This document shows, piece by piece, positions 9,112 through 16,793 of a DNA stretch of 64,000 nt (positions are counted from its first letter, which is position 1; each line of letters starts with the position of its first letter). The notes below the pieces were generated by a model that ran no database searches, had not been told where the DNA came from, and was given only the letters and a program-made list of their open reading frames with translations. The position numbers and the translations under genes were made by a program. The DNA comes from Halomonas qaidamensis. GTDB taxonomy: Bacteria; Pseudomonadota; Gammaproteobacteria; Pseudomonadales; Halomonadaceae. Location of the stretch: contig NZ_CP080627.1 of the NCBI RefSeq assembly GCF_025917315.1, positions 1,736,001-1,800,000 on the forward strand. Reading direction: 5' to 3'.

Positions 9112-9279
9112 ATGGACTACGAACATGCAATTGTGAAATTCGAAGACGGGATTGCCACCCTGTTCTGCAACGGCTGCGGCATTATCATCGCTGAGGGTAC
9201 CCAGCACGAGGATAGAGAGCACTACTGTACCATGTGCATGAGCGGCAATTGCAAAGCAAAATTCAAGGACGGAAACTGA
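9112..9279 (+). CDS. Small zinc-ribbon protein, 55 aa
   Basis: The protein has two cysteine pairs, FCNGCG and YCTMCMSGNC, about 22 residues apart, a likely zinc ribbon. The frame extends up to 9055, but ATG 9112 has GGAGAAC eight bases ahead and gives a compact start (MDYEHAIVKFEDGI). No family is recognised. Proteins of this size with CxxC pairs are frequent at the edges of mobile regions. It is followed by the minus-strand recombination cassette. Confidence 0.6.
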   Translation: MDYEHAIVKFEDGIATLFCNGCGIIIAEGTQHEDREHYCTMCMSGNCKAKFKDGN

Positions 9280-9419
9280 CATTCCCAGCCCGCCACGCTC
9301 CGCGTTTTAGGGAAGGGGCGTGGAATAGATGTTGTGAACATCATTAATCTGAAAACTCTTTAACATCCGCTCTTGGCGGTTTGCTGAAGTAACGAAAAAA
9401 TAAAGCCAGTTTGACGGAT

Positions 9420-9442
9420 GGAGCTGCCTTTCCGGCAGCTCC
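9420..9442 (-). terminator. Hairpin after radC-like gene
   Basis: A perfect 9-bp stem GGAGCTGCC/GGCAGCTCC with a 5-base loop lies 19 bases beyond the stop codon of the radC-like gene. It has no clear U-tract on either strand, so it may terminate weakly or protect the mRNA end. Confidence 0.5.
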
Positions 9443-9461
9443 GTTATATGAATCTGGGGCT

Positions 9462-9959
9462 CTACAAATACCCCATTTCGGCGAACGACCTACAACCATC
9501 ACTCCCCACTACTACGTGATCAATCACTCGAATATCCATTAGCCCCAGGGCCTCTTTGAGTCGCTCGGTAATGCGCCGATCTGCATTGCTAGGCTCAGGA
9601 TCGCCGCTGGGGTGGTTGTGAACGAGGATAACAGCAGCTGCGTTGCAGGCTAGTGCCGCTTTCAGCACTTCCCGTGGGTACACGCTGGCCGCGTCGATGG
9701 TGCCTCGAAACAATTCTTCAAAGCGTATCACGCGGTGTTGGCTGTCGAGGAACAGCACGCTGAACACCTCATGCTCATAGTCCTGCAGCAGTAGCTGCAG
9801 ATGCTCAAACGCTTGCGAAGGCTGGGATATCTTACGGCCTTTAGCGAGTTTACGCCGTGCGAAGTGCTTGGCCATGGTAATGATGTCGGTTTCGGTAACC
9901 AGTGAAGTGACTAAGTAGGTGCCCGCCACTTCACCGGCTTTAAGTTTGGAATGAGTCAT
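9462..9959 (-). CDS. radC: RadC-family JAB/MPN+ domain protein
   Basis: The 165-aa protein consists almost only of the JAB (MPN+) domain with the metal motif HNHPSGDPEPSNAD (H-x-H-x10-D). The N-terminal helix-hairpin-helix of full-length RadC (about 220 aa) is missing. Short RadC-like proteins of this kind are typical of plasmids, phages and islands, and their role in recombination is not settled. ATG 9959 has TTGGAGG six bases upstream. It is the last gene of a minus-strand cassette with exonuclease and annealing genes. Confidence 0.88.
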   Translation of the reverse strand: MTHSKLKAGEVAGTYLVTSLVTETDIITMAKHFARRKLAKGRKISQPSQAFEHLQLLLQDYEHEVFSVLFLDSQHRVIRFEELFRGTIDAASVYPREVLKAALACNAAAVILVHNHPSGDPEPSNADRRITERLKEALGLMDIRVIDHVVVGSDGCRSFAEMGYL

Positions 9960-9982
9960 GGTTACCTCCAAAAAATAAAAAT

Positions 9983-10002
9983 GCCGGGGTGGTGGCCCCG
10001 GC
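9983..10002 (-). terminator. Intrinsic terminator between YqaJ gene and radC
   Basis: GCCGGGG (9983-9989) and CCCCGGC (9996-10002). Reading leftward, the stem is followed by a T-rich run (A-rich on the plus strand, 9969-9981). It ends only about 20 bases before the radC-like start, so radC would be transcribed mainly by readthrough. Confidence 0.7.
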
Positions 10003-10048
10003 GTCTATGTCGTTGATAGTGAGTGGGTGTTTTGGGTCAGGGGGCAGA

Positions 10049-10660
10049 TCACGCTGCCATCACTTGACTCATGCGCCGCTCCATTTCTTCGTGGAATGCC
10101 TCGACGCGCTCGGCAATCGTGCGGATCATGATGTCGTCACGGTAGGCACGCTTAATAAACAGCGGCATGCCAGGCCAATAGCTCACAAAGTCGATCCACT
10201 CCCGCTCGCTAACCCACAGCCCTCCTTGGCATTGTGCAACATGCTCGGCGGGAATCTCCCCGCTCAGTAGCACTTCTATCTGGTACTTAGGCAATTTGGT
10301 TTTGATTTCCAGCAAGCCGTTATCACCCACCAAACTGTCAGGTGAGTAGCCCACCTCGTGATTGAGGATAATGCCCACTTCCTGTGGCTCCGGTTCACCA
10401 GTGGTGTCGCGGTAGAGCTCTCTTGCTACACTTTCTAGCTCGTGGCCCCGTCGGGTATGCGCATTGCCCTGAAACGGCTCGTCCAGTTCGCCGGTAATCC
10501 GCTCGCCAATCAGCTGATGCATATACGAAAAGGCCCCGGTGCCGAATCCACCAGGGCCTTTGCCGTTGACCAGCAACGTTTTTAGCTCCGACATGGTGAC
10601 GCGCCCTAAGCGCGCCGCAAGCCATTCAGGGGAGCCTTGCTCCATGTTGAGTACCTGCAT
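10049..10660 (-). CDS. YqaJ-family viral recombinase (lambda-type exonuclease)
   Basis: A 203-aa PD-(D/E)XK nuclease of the YqaJ/lambda exonuclease family. It starts with the family signature QGSPEWLAARLGRVTMSE, then shows RRGHELESVARELY, and the catalytic SPDSLVGDNGLLEIKTK (Asp, then E-x-K). These enzymes chew one strand of double-stranded ends to give 3' single strands for annealing. The ERF annealing protein is encoded just upstream, as in many phage and ICE recombination modules. The spacing to the ERF gene is 37 bases. Confidence 0.9.
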   Translation of the reverse strand: MQVLNMEQGSPEWLAARLGRVTMSELKTLLVNGKGPGGFGTGAFSYMHQLIGERITGELDEPFQGNAHTRRGHELESVARELYRDTTGEPEPQEVGIILNHEVGYSPDSLVGDNGLLEIKTKLPKYQIEVLLSGEIPAEHVAQCQGGLWVSEREWIDFVSYWPGMPLFIKRAYRDDIMIRTIAERVEAFHEEMERRMSQVMAA

Positions 10661-10697
10661 GGATGCCTCCTTTACTCAGGTAGGGTTGTACGCCGTT

Positions 10698-11447
10698 TTA
10701 CTTAACCGCTCGCTTGGTGAGGGATGCCCGCAGCTTGTCAAAGTCCGTCTGAGGCACCTGAACGGCGGAACCGTATTTGCCGCTGAACCACTCCTGGGTC
10801 GTGGCGGGGCATTGGCTAATCAGCCGCTGAATCTGTCCCGCCTGAAAGGGTGTTACTAGCTTTACTCTAGTGCAGGTGTTGCCGTTATCGTCCTGGCCTC
10901 GCGTGGTGATGTTTAGCAGGGCACTCAGCACGTAACGTTTGCCATAGCTAGTAGACGAGCCAAAAGCCTGTACCGCGTTTTTGTTACCGCTCATGTCCGC
11001 AGGCAGTAGCATGCTGGTCTCTTCACGGTGACCGTCCTTGTGCATCAACACACCGGTGACCTGAATGCCACGTTCTTGCGTCTGAATCCGGAAGCTCACT
11101 GCAAAGCCGTGCTTCTGCATAATGGGTCGCACGGTATCGACGATATCTTCCAGCGTGGCGTACTTACCGTTATTGCCTTGGCCATGTTCTTCGATGCTGG
11201 GTAACTCGGTCTGCATGGCCGCCATGGCCGCGCTATAGGCCATCATGGCCTGGCGATCCATCACCCGCTCCTGCATCTGTAATAAGCGTTCCATCTTGTC
11301 GATATCAACGTCTGGGTTAAGCGCCGCACGCTCGATGACCTGAATGATGGCCGTGCTTTCTGCAAGGTGAGGGGCAGGCACCGTAGGAACAGCTTGTAAA
11401 GAGGGTGCAGATAAGTCGTGATTTACCACATTAGTTTTAGTTGCCAT
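10698..11447 (-). CDS. ERF-family single-strand annealing protein
   Basis: The 249-aa protein has an ERF core of about 80-200 (YATLEDIVDTVRPIMQKHGF, then SSTSYGKRYVLSALLNI). ERF proteins anneal complementary single strands, and here would pair with the YqaJ exonuclease. The N-terminal 60 residues are Ala/Met-rich and helical. ATG 11447 has AAGGTAC eight bases upstream. The C-terminal tail (about 205-249) differs from the core and may mediate partner binding. Confidence 0.9.
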   Translation of the reverse strand: MATKTNVVNHDLSAPSLQAVPTVPAPHLAESTAIIQVIERAALNPDVDIDKMERLLQMQERVMDRQAMMAYSAAMAAMQTELPSIEEHGQGNNGKYATLEDIVDTVRPIMQKHGFAVSFRIQTQERGIQVTGVLMHKDGHREETSMLLPADMSGNKNAVQAFGSSTSYGKRYVLSALLNITTRGQDDNGNTCTRVKLVTPFQAGQIQRLISQCPATTQEWFSGKYGSAVQVPQTDFDKLRASLTKRAVK

Positions 11448-11469
11448 GACGAAGTACCTTCAATAAGGA

Positions 11470-11640
11470 TTAAAGATCGGCAGGAAGCTCACTAGGTGAA
11501 ACGGGGCATAAGCGCAGCTCGGTGCGATAGAGCTGCCCCTTTGCCATGACGTAGGTCTTGGCATAGGTTTGGTCTTGGGTAAGCAGTCGTTCCGTTAGTT
11601 GGGTTAATGCGATATCTAAATCAAGGCTAAGATTGGCCAT
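11470..11640 (-). CDS. Small hypothetical protein, 56 aa
   Basis: ATG 11640 (MANLSLDLDIALTQL) has GTGGAGC ahead of it. The longer frame to 11706 would start inside a terminator hairpin. The family is unknown. It is a helical, soluble protein placed between the DUF932 gene and the ERF gene, with the same direction and 22 bases before the ERF start, so it is probably part of the cassette. Confidence 0.6.
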   Translation of the reverse strand: MANLSLDLDIALTQLTERLLTQDQTYAKTYVMAKGQLYRTELRLCPVSPSELPADL

Positions 11641-11661
11641 GGTGTGCTCCACGTAAAATGC

Positions 11662-11691
11662 AAAAAGCCCAGCCGTGTAGATGGCTGGGCT
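11662..11691 (-). terminator. Intrinsic terminator inside the recombination cassette
   Basis: A perfect 9-bp stem AGCCCAGCC (11666-11674) / GGCTGGGCT (11683-11691), followed leftward by T5. It lies about 20 bases upstream of the start of the 56-aa gene. Confidence 0.8.
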
Positions 11692-11762
11692 GATCGCGCT
11701 ATCCAATAAGGGGTAAGATAAAAACCAAAAGAATTAGTAGTAAGATGATGAGAAACAGCATG

Positions 11763-12731
11763 TCAGCTCACCAGGGCAAGGGCCGTTTGCAATGCCTCCT
11801 GCTTTAACTGAGCCCCTTGACCAAACCACGCTGAATCCAATCGAGTATCGTTACTACGCGCACGCTTGTCGTGATCCACGTACTCGGTAATAGCATTGAG
11901 CAAGCCCCACGCAGTATCTTTGGCAGTGTCGAGATGAGAACCGCGGCCTTCGCCGTGGTAGAGCTTCTGTACCTTGTTAAGCGCCCGATAGTTGGGCAGT
12001 TTGGAAGGATCGTCTATCGCCTTATCAATACCGCAGAGTACCGACTGAAAATACTGCTGTGCCTCGCCGTGGTCGACCTTGCGTTCCGCTAACGCCTTCA
12101 TGCGATACATGAAGTCGTTCCACTGAGAAACAGAAATACCCAGTTGGCGTTTCACTGCACGGGGGTCGAACTCCGAACGGTGGGGCACCTTCACCGCCTG
12201 CGACGTACCATCCACGACAATTTGTAGCGTGTTATTGCACACTACCCGCACCGTGGTGGGGGTCGCCATAGTGGCTAGGGTGCCATCGCACGACGTCGCC
12301 AACAGCAAGTAGTCGTTCACCTCATCCTGGCCTTTCAGCGAGGTGCTTAAGCCGCTACGGGCCAACGCCCAGAATTTACGCCCACCTTTAAGCACGCCCG
12401 CTGTCTCCAGCTCATAACCGGCGTATTCCGTTAGGTCGCGGTAAAACTCCAGAATCTCCTCAGGCTGCACCACCTTATAACGCTGAGATACTACGGAAAG
12501 GGGAGCCTTGGTATCCGAGCGATAGAGCACCTTCTGTTCTGGGAACGAGTGGATGCTACCCAAGTGGCTGGCACCCTCGGCAATAAACCGCACTGGCGCT
12601 TCTTCAATATGCCAATTCATACCGGCCTGTTGCTGCCAGATTTCCAACGGTTGATGACGTGAAAGCTGCTGCCCCAGGCCATGCCAAGGGGTATCGCCAA
12701 CGTAAGCCATTTGTTCAACTAGATGTGCCAT
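11763..12731 (-). CDS. DUF932 (phage/plasmid-like) protein
   Basis: A 322-aa member of DUF932, recognised from its N-terminal pattern AYVGDTPWHGLGQQL and the middle region TTVRVVCNNTLQ. Family members are common on plasmids and phages next to recombination genes; the function is unknown. It is the largest gene of the minus-strand cassette. A hairpin with a T run (12751-12775) lies upstream of its start. Confidence 0.85.
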   Translation of the reverse strand: MAHLVEQMAYVGDTPWHGLGQQLSRHQPLEIWQQQAGMNWHIEEAPVRFIAEGASHLGSIHSFPEQKVLYRSDTKAPLSVVSQRYKVVQPEEILEFYRDLTEYAGYELETAGVLKGGRKFWALARSGLSTSLKGQDEVNDYLLLATSCDGTLATMATPTTVRVVCNNTLQIVVDGTSQAVKVPHRSEFDPRAVKRQLGISVSQWNDFMYRMKALAERKVDHGEAQQYFQSVLCGIDKAIDDPSKLPNYRALNKVQKLYHGEGRGSHLDTAKDTAWGLLNAITEYVDHDKRARSNDTRLDSAWFGQGAQLKQEALQTALALVS

Positions 12732-12750
12732 GAGTCATTCTCCAGATATA

Positions 12751-12775
12751 AAAAAACGCTGACGAATCGCCAGCG
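12751..12775 (-). terminator. Hairpin with T run upstream of the DUF932 gene
   Basis: CGCTG (12757-12761) and CAGCG (12771-12775), followed leftward by about six T. It stands between the 112-aa gene and the DUF932 gene. The short stem makes it a weak terminator. Confidence 0.5.
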
Positions 12776-12828
12776 CAAATAAGTGGTTAAGTAAGGGAGC
12801 CGCCCATAGGCGAAGGTAAAAGCTGGGG

Positions 12829-13167
12829 TTAGTGGGCAGACGCTAAGGGAGGATAGGGATAGCGAAACGCTTGACCGCACGACAGGCATAGCCATGGGGT
12901 GCCGTTACCCAAGGGCAGCCACTGTTTAAGCAGCGAGTGGGCGATACGGGAGCCGGTTTGGCCACCGGCAACCGCGCCCATCAATGCAGCAGGCAGCTTT
13001 GCAAGGGGAAAGCGAGTGACAGCAACCGCAAGTGGGCCGGTCATGGCCGTCGCACGCCAGGCACCGATGGCACCGCCTAACAGGGTGCTACCCACCACGC
13101 CAACGCGTTGGGCAGCCTCAAGGTTCAATGTGCGCGGTGACGCACAGCGTGTGCAGGATTGGGGCAT
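12829..13167 (-). CDS. Small membrane-associated zinc-ribbon protein, 112 aa
   Basis: The protein begins with CTRC and ends with CLSC, a split zinc ribbon, around a Gly/Ala-rich hydrophobic middle (residues about 22-80: VGVVGSTLLGGAIGAW, LMGAVAGG) that could form one or two membrane helices. TAGGAG precedes the ATG. The family is not recognised. It is divergent from umuD, with 154 bases between them, and is the first gene of the minus-strand cassette. Confidence 0.6.
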   Translation of the reverse strand: MPQSCTRCASPRTLNLEAAQRVGVVGSTLLGGAIGAWRATAMTGPLAVAVTRFPLAKLPAALMGAVAGGQTGSRIAHSLLKQWLPLGNGTPWLCLSCGQAFRYPYPPLASAH

Positions 13168-13286
13168 AAACAGCGCTCCTATGCAGAGGAAAAGGTTTCA
13201 GGGTGGTGGATGCATAGGAGTGATATAGGTCTGAATTTTTTTGGCTTTGACCTTTAGGGGCTTGCGCCCTCTGGCTGCTTTATTAA

Positions 13287-13306
13287 TACTGTCTTTATAT
13301 ACAGTA
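13287..13306. promoter_or_regulatory. LexA (SOS) box upstream of umuD
   Basis: The site CTGTCTTTATATACAG (13289-13304) is a perfect CTGT-N8-ACAG LexA operator. It extends to a 20-bp near-palindrome with TA on both sides. It ends 18 bases before the umuD start, so umuDC expression should be induced by DNA damage. Confidence 0.92.
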
Positions 13307-13321
13307 AAAAGAGGTGCCCTT

Positions 13322-13771
13322 ATGTCTTTACCTGTTTCCCTCATAGGCCAAGCGGATGCCATGGCCTTGCCCAGTCCCTTACCGTTTTACTCTAGCGCCG
13401 TGCGTGCAGGGTTCCCCTCACCAGCGGATGACCACCTAGATACCGATTTGGATCTGCACACGTACGTCGTTAAGCGACCGGCAGCAACCTACTTTGTGCG
13501 CTCCGAAGGTGACTCCATGATCGGTGACGGTATTCATCATGGAGATTTGTTGGTGGTTGATCGCAGCTTGGAAGCGTTGCCGGGGCGAATTATCGTAATC
13601 TGTGTAGATGGAGAACTCACGGTGAAACGTCTTGAACGTGTGGGCCAACGTACTTATCTCTGTGCGAGTAACGCCGCTTACCCGCCCATTCCTATTGATG
13701 GCCGCGAATCCCATGTTTGGGGTGTCGTCACCCATGTGATTCACAGCTTGCCAGGGGCTACGGTGCAATGA
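13322..13771 (+). CDS. umuD: UmuD-type SOS mutagenesis protein (LexA-like self-cleaving peptidase)
   Basis: A 149-aa S24-family protein. It shows the cleavage site Ala29-Gly30 (VRAGFPSP), nucleophile Ser65 (SEGDSM) and general base Lys102 (ELTVKRL). After RecA-stimulated self-cleavage, UmuD' joins UmuC as DNA polymerase V. ATG 13322 is chosen because GAGGTG precedes it and the LexA box lies directly upstream; a longer frame from 13241 would run through that box. The stop overlaps the umuC start (ATGA). Confidence 0.93.
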   Translation: MSLPVSLIGQADAMALPSPLPFYSSAVRAGFPSPADDHLDTDLDLHTYVVKRPAATYFVRSEGDSMIGDGIHHGDLLVVDRSLEALPGRIIVICVDGELTVKRLERVGQRTYLCASNAAYPPIPIDGRESHVWGVVTHVIHSLPGATVQ

Positions 13772-15042
13772 TCGCCTTAGTCGACTGCAATAACTTCTAT
13801 GTCTCTTGCGAGCGGGTATTTAACCCGGCGCTCGAAGGGCGTCCAGTGGGAGTGCTATCAAATAACGATGGTTGCGTAGTGGCTCGCAGTAACGAACTCA
13901 AAGCCCTAGGTGTGGAGATGGGGACGGCCATGCATCTGCTTGCACCGCATATTCGTCGCCAAGCGGTGTTGCTCTCCAGTAATTACGCCCTGTATGGCGA
14001 TATGTCCCAGCGGGTCACCGAAGTGCTAGGCGAGTTTTCACCCCATGTTGAGATTTACTCCATTGATGAAAGCTTTGTAGGGTTTCAAGGCTTCGAACAT
14101 AAGACCCTGGAGGCACGGGGCCAAGCCATGCGCGATACCGTTTGACAGTGGACAGGCATTCCCGTATGCGTGGGGTTTGCACCTACCCGCGTATTGGCCA
14201 AAGTGGCGAACCAAGCGGCTAAAAAACATCCCGCCTACAAACAGCACGGGGTGTGTAAGCTGACCGCTGATAGTGAAACGACCAAGGCACTGCTTAAGCA
14301 GTTGCCGGTGACCGAGCTGTGGGGCGTGGCGCGCCGTACCGGTGAACGTTTAAGGGTGATGGGTATTGAGTCTGCCTGGGATCTGCGCGAAGCAGACCCT
14401 AAGCGTATTAGGCAGCGCTTTAGTGTGATGCAGGAGCGCATCGTCTGGGAGTTGCGGGGGCAACCTTCCATTCAGCTAGATGACATGAGCCAGCCCAGAC
14501 AACAGATCATGGTTTCTCGTTCGTTTGGGCGACTTACTAACGATCCCCGTCAGCTAAGGGAGGCGCTACGGCATCATGCCGCCAGGGCGGGTGAAAAGCT
14601 TCGCAAACAGCGAAGCGTCACCAGCGCCATTATGGTGTTTATCCGCACCAACCCGTTTCGTAAAGATTTACCCCAATATCGCCAACGCGTGGTGATATCC
14701 CTGGAGCGACCAACTGACGACAGTCGGGAGATTATTGCCGCCGCAGTGCAAGGGCTACGCCGTCTCTGGCGAAAAGGATACGCCTATCACAAAGTCGGCC
14801 TAATGCTGCTTGATCTATCCCCCAAAGCTAACCGACAGCTCACCCTTGAAACCCCGCAAACTGACGAAGCGGCTAAGCGCAGCGAACGCCTGATGATGAC
14901 GATGGACAAGCTCAACCGTGAGCTGGGTAAGGGAACGGTACAGTTGGGCCTGCCCCGTAAAGGAAATGCCTGGGCGCTGCGCAGTGAGCGGAGAACGCCT
15001 CGTTACACTACCAAGTGGAACGAGCTGTTGGTCGTTAAGTAG
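13768..15042 (+). pseudogene. umuC: umuC (DNA polymerase V catalytic subunit) with premature TGA
   Basis: The frame from ATG 13768 encodes a complete Y-family polymerase: [23 protein letters not shown], then the finger/little-finger parts to 15042 (424 codons, normal for UmuC). It is cut by TGA at 14143-14145 (codon 126). The flanking frame is the same on both sides: RDTV, stop, QWTGIPVCVG. E. coli-like proteins have Lys or Arg at this spot, so one C-to-T change (CGA to TGA) explains it. Catalytic residues lie on both sides of the stop, so without readthrough no active polymerase forms. No other decay is visible, so the event is recent, or a sequencing error. Confidence 0.85.
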
Positions 15043-15691
15043 GCCTAACACGCTTGTATGGTGCTGGTCATGCTAGGGGAAGTGCCATTTTAGAAAGAAA
15101 ATACTGACTGGTATCATTATCTGAGCAGATGCCGAGCCCAAAAGGCTTCTAGTTATCTTGTTGAAAAAATGGAATTATTTTTATTGAAAGGAAAGATGGA
15201 TAAAGTTGTCATGGTCGGCAGAAACCCGCTTACCATGCGGGTTTAGTATTCTAAATACTAAACCATCGATCCGCTTTAAATGACGGTAATAGTATTATGC
15301 TCCTTTGAGGGATTAGAAATAGTATCCATCAAGGGGGCCTTTAAGCCGACGCCCTTTCCTCAAGAAGATAGCCGTTAAGTCCTAGTAAAACTAGCACATC
15401 TCTTCATGACAAAGCAGTCAAGTGTCATGTAACGCTAAGCAAGGCGTGTTAAAGGCACGCCTAACGAATAGCCCTACAATGCTAAAGCGATAAGAAGACA
15501 GTGTGACAGCGCTCGCATGATGTTCACAAATACCTGCTAAGGCATTTCCTGTTACGCCGATGATAACCGCGTTTACTAATGCGTTAACATTTCAGCGTTT
15601 TCTATTAATCCCATGATCACATTTTTGCTACAGGCATGGCACGGCATCAACGCTGTGTCTATTACCGTGCGTGAGTTTTAGGAGTTTGATA
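15043..15691. other. Intergenic region with several hairpins and a possible 16-codon leader ORF
   Basis: No gene longer than 20 codons was seen. A 16-codon frame from ATG 15196 to TAG 15244-15246 (MDKVVMVGRNPLTMRV) overlaps hairpin A (AAACCCGC 15222-15229 / GCGGGTTT 15237-15244). Hairpin B (GTTTAGTATT 15241-15250 / AATACTAAAC 15254-15263) shares GTTT with A, so the two are mutually exclusive. A third hairpin is AGGCGTG 15442-15448 / CACGCCT 15456-15462. A TAGGAG ribosome binding site for the next gene is at 15679-15684. This stretch probably holds the left boundary of the satellite-like element. Confidence 0.45.
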
Positions 15692-16396
15692 ATGAACACC
15701 ACTATACAGTACGTAGGACAACACCCACGTAAACGTCATCAATGTAACCCAGCCCTTAAGCTCTGGTGGGATATGTATTACCAAAACATGAGGGTAAATA
15801 TTGAGAAAGGCCCTTTAATTGAAAACTACCTAGCAACCTTGCTTCGCGTAATGGAGAATGCCCGCCGAGAATGTCCACGAATATTCGCCGTACGCATCGA
15901 CCCGCGCTTTCCTGCACGGAATTATATTAGCAATACAGGCAATGATAATTCCTATATTCGCAACTTTATAAATCATTTGCAGTGGGAACTAGATATCGCA
16001 GGAACCAAATATCCTCACAAAATGCGCTACGTATGGTGTCGCGAGCAAGTGACCAGCATCCACCATCACTACCACGTACTACTGCTGTTAAGCGGGGATG
16101 CGTATAGAAGCCTGGGAAATTATACTCATTCAACTGGTGGAAGCTTTAAGCGTGACAATCTTTTCCACCGAATTGTCCGGGCTTGGTCAGTCGCGATAGG
16201 CTGGCCACTAGAAAATATGAAAGGGTTAGTACATATAGCCACCGATGACATGACTAAACATGCGTACACTTGGCATTACCAAAGAAATGACCAAGCTACT
16301 TTTGAAGAAGTATTTCATGGGGCTAGCTACATGTGTAAAGAATATTCGAAGCCGATCGGACAAAGTATCCATTGTTTTGAGGGAAGCAGACGATAG
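15692..16396 (+). CDS. YagK/YfjJ-family (inovirus Gp2-type) protein
   Basis: This 234-aa protein resembles the YfjJ/YagK family (DUF3296, inovirus Gp2-like) found in CP4-type prophages and satellites. A His-rich motif HHHYHVLLLL (about 115-125) resembles the metal-binding HUH signature of rolling-circle initiators, and IFAVRIDPRF precedes it. A replication role is inferred, not shown; a Tyr nucleophile could be among the later WHYQRND/YMCKEYS residues. ATG 15692 has TAGGAG eight bases upstream. The DUF3987 (YfjI) gene follows, as in the E. coli elements. Confidence 0.75.
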   Translation: MNTTIQYVGQHPRKRHQCNPALKLWWDMYYQNMRVNIEKGPLIENYLATLLRVMENARRECPRIFAVRIDPRFPARNYISNTGNDNSYIRNFINHLQWELDIAGTKYPHKMRYVWCREQVTSIHHHYHVLLLLSGDAYRSLGNYTHSTGGSFKRDNLFHRIVRAWSVAIGWPLENMKGLVHIATDDMTKHAYTWHYQRNDQATFEEVFHGASYMCKEYSKPIGQSIHCFEGSRR

Positions 16397-16793
16397 CCAC
16401 GTAATCCTTCATTAGTCATAAGTCGCAATATCCCAACTCGACTAAAATCGAGCGTTCGAGCGTGGTTCGAACGCTCGATTACTTTGCTGTACTTAGTACC
16501 TAAGTGCGCCTATATCGTTAGCTAAGCAATTAATTATTATTCGCTCTCCCTGATTAATCTGATTCGGCAATACACCTTAAAAATCGTTCTAATGATTTTC
16601 TTCAGAGCATTCCGCCCAGGCGTGGGTACACCTTGGCCATCATCAAAAAGACTCAGAACCAAACATGGGTAGTGTCCATGAATTCAGATAAAAATAAAAA
16701 AATATGTTATGAAAGCTTGCTATTTTTGCTATTACTAGCAGAAATAGCATGTAAAATTATTAATTTTTATAATTATTCACAGTGAGAAACACA
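16397..16793. other. Gap with a 14-bp perfect hairpin
   Basis: AATCGAGCGTTCGA (16446-16459) pairs perfectly with 16467-16480 around a short loop, about 50 bases after the previous stop, probably as a transcription end or mRNA stabiliser. The rest (16660-16793) is very AT-rich and likely holds the promoter for the DUF3987 gene. No gene was seen. Confidence 0.5.

Noticed and set aside
13241..13321. N-terminal extension of UmuD
   Set aside because: It would run through the LexA box; ATG 13322 has its own ribosome binding site and gives the family length.
14143..14145. TGA in umuC as a selenocysteine codon
   Set aside because: Homologues have Lys or Arg there, not Cys, and no SECIS-like hairpin follows directly; a nonsense mutation is simpler.
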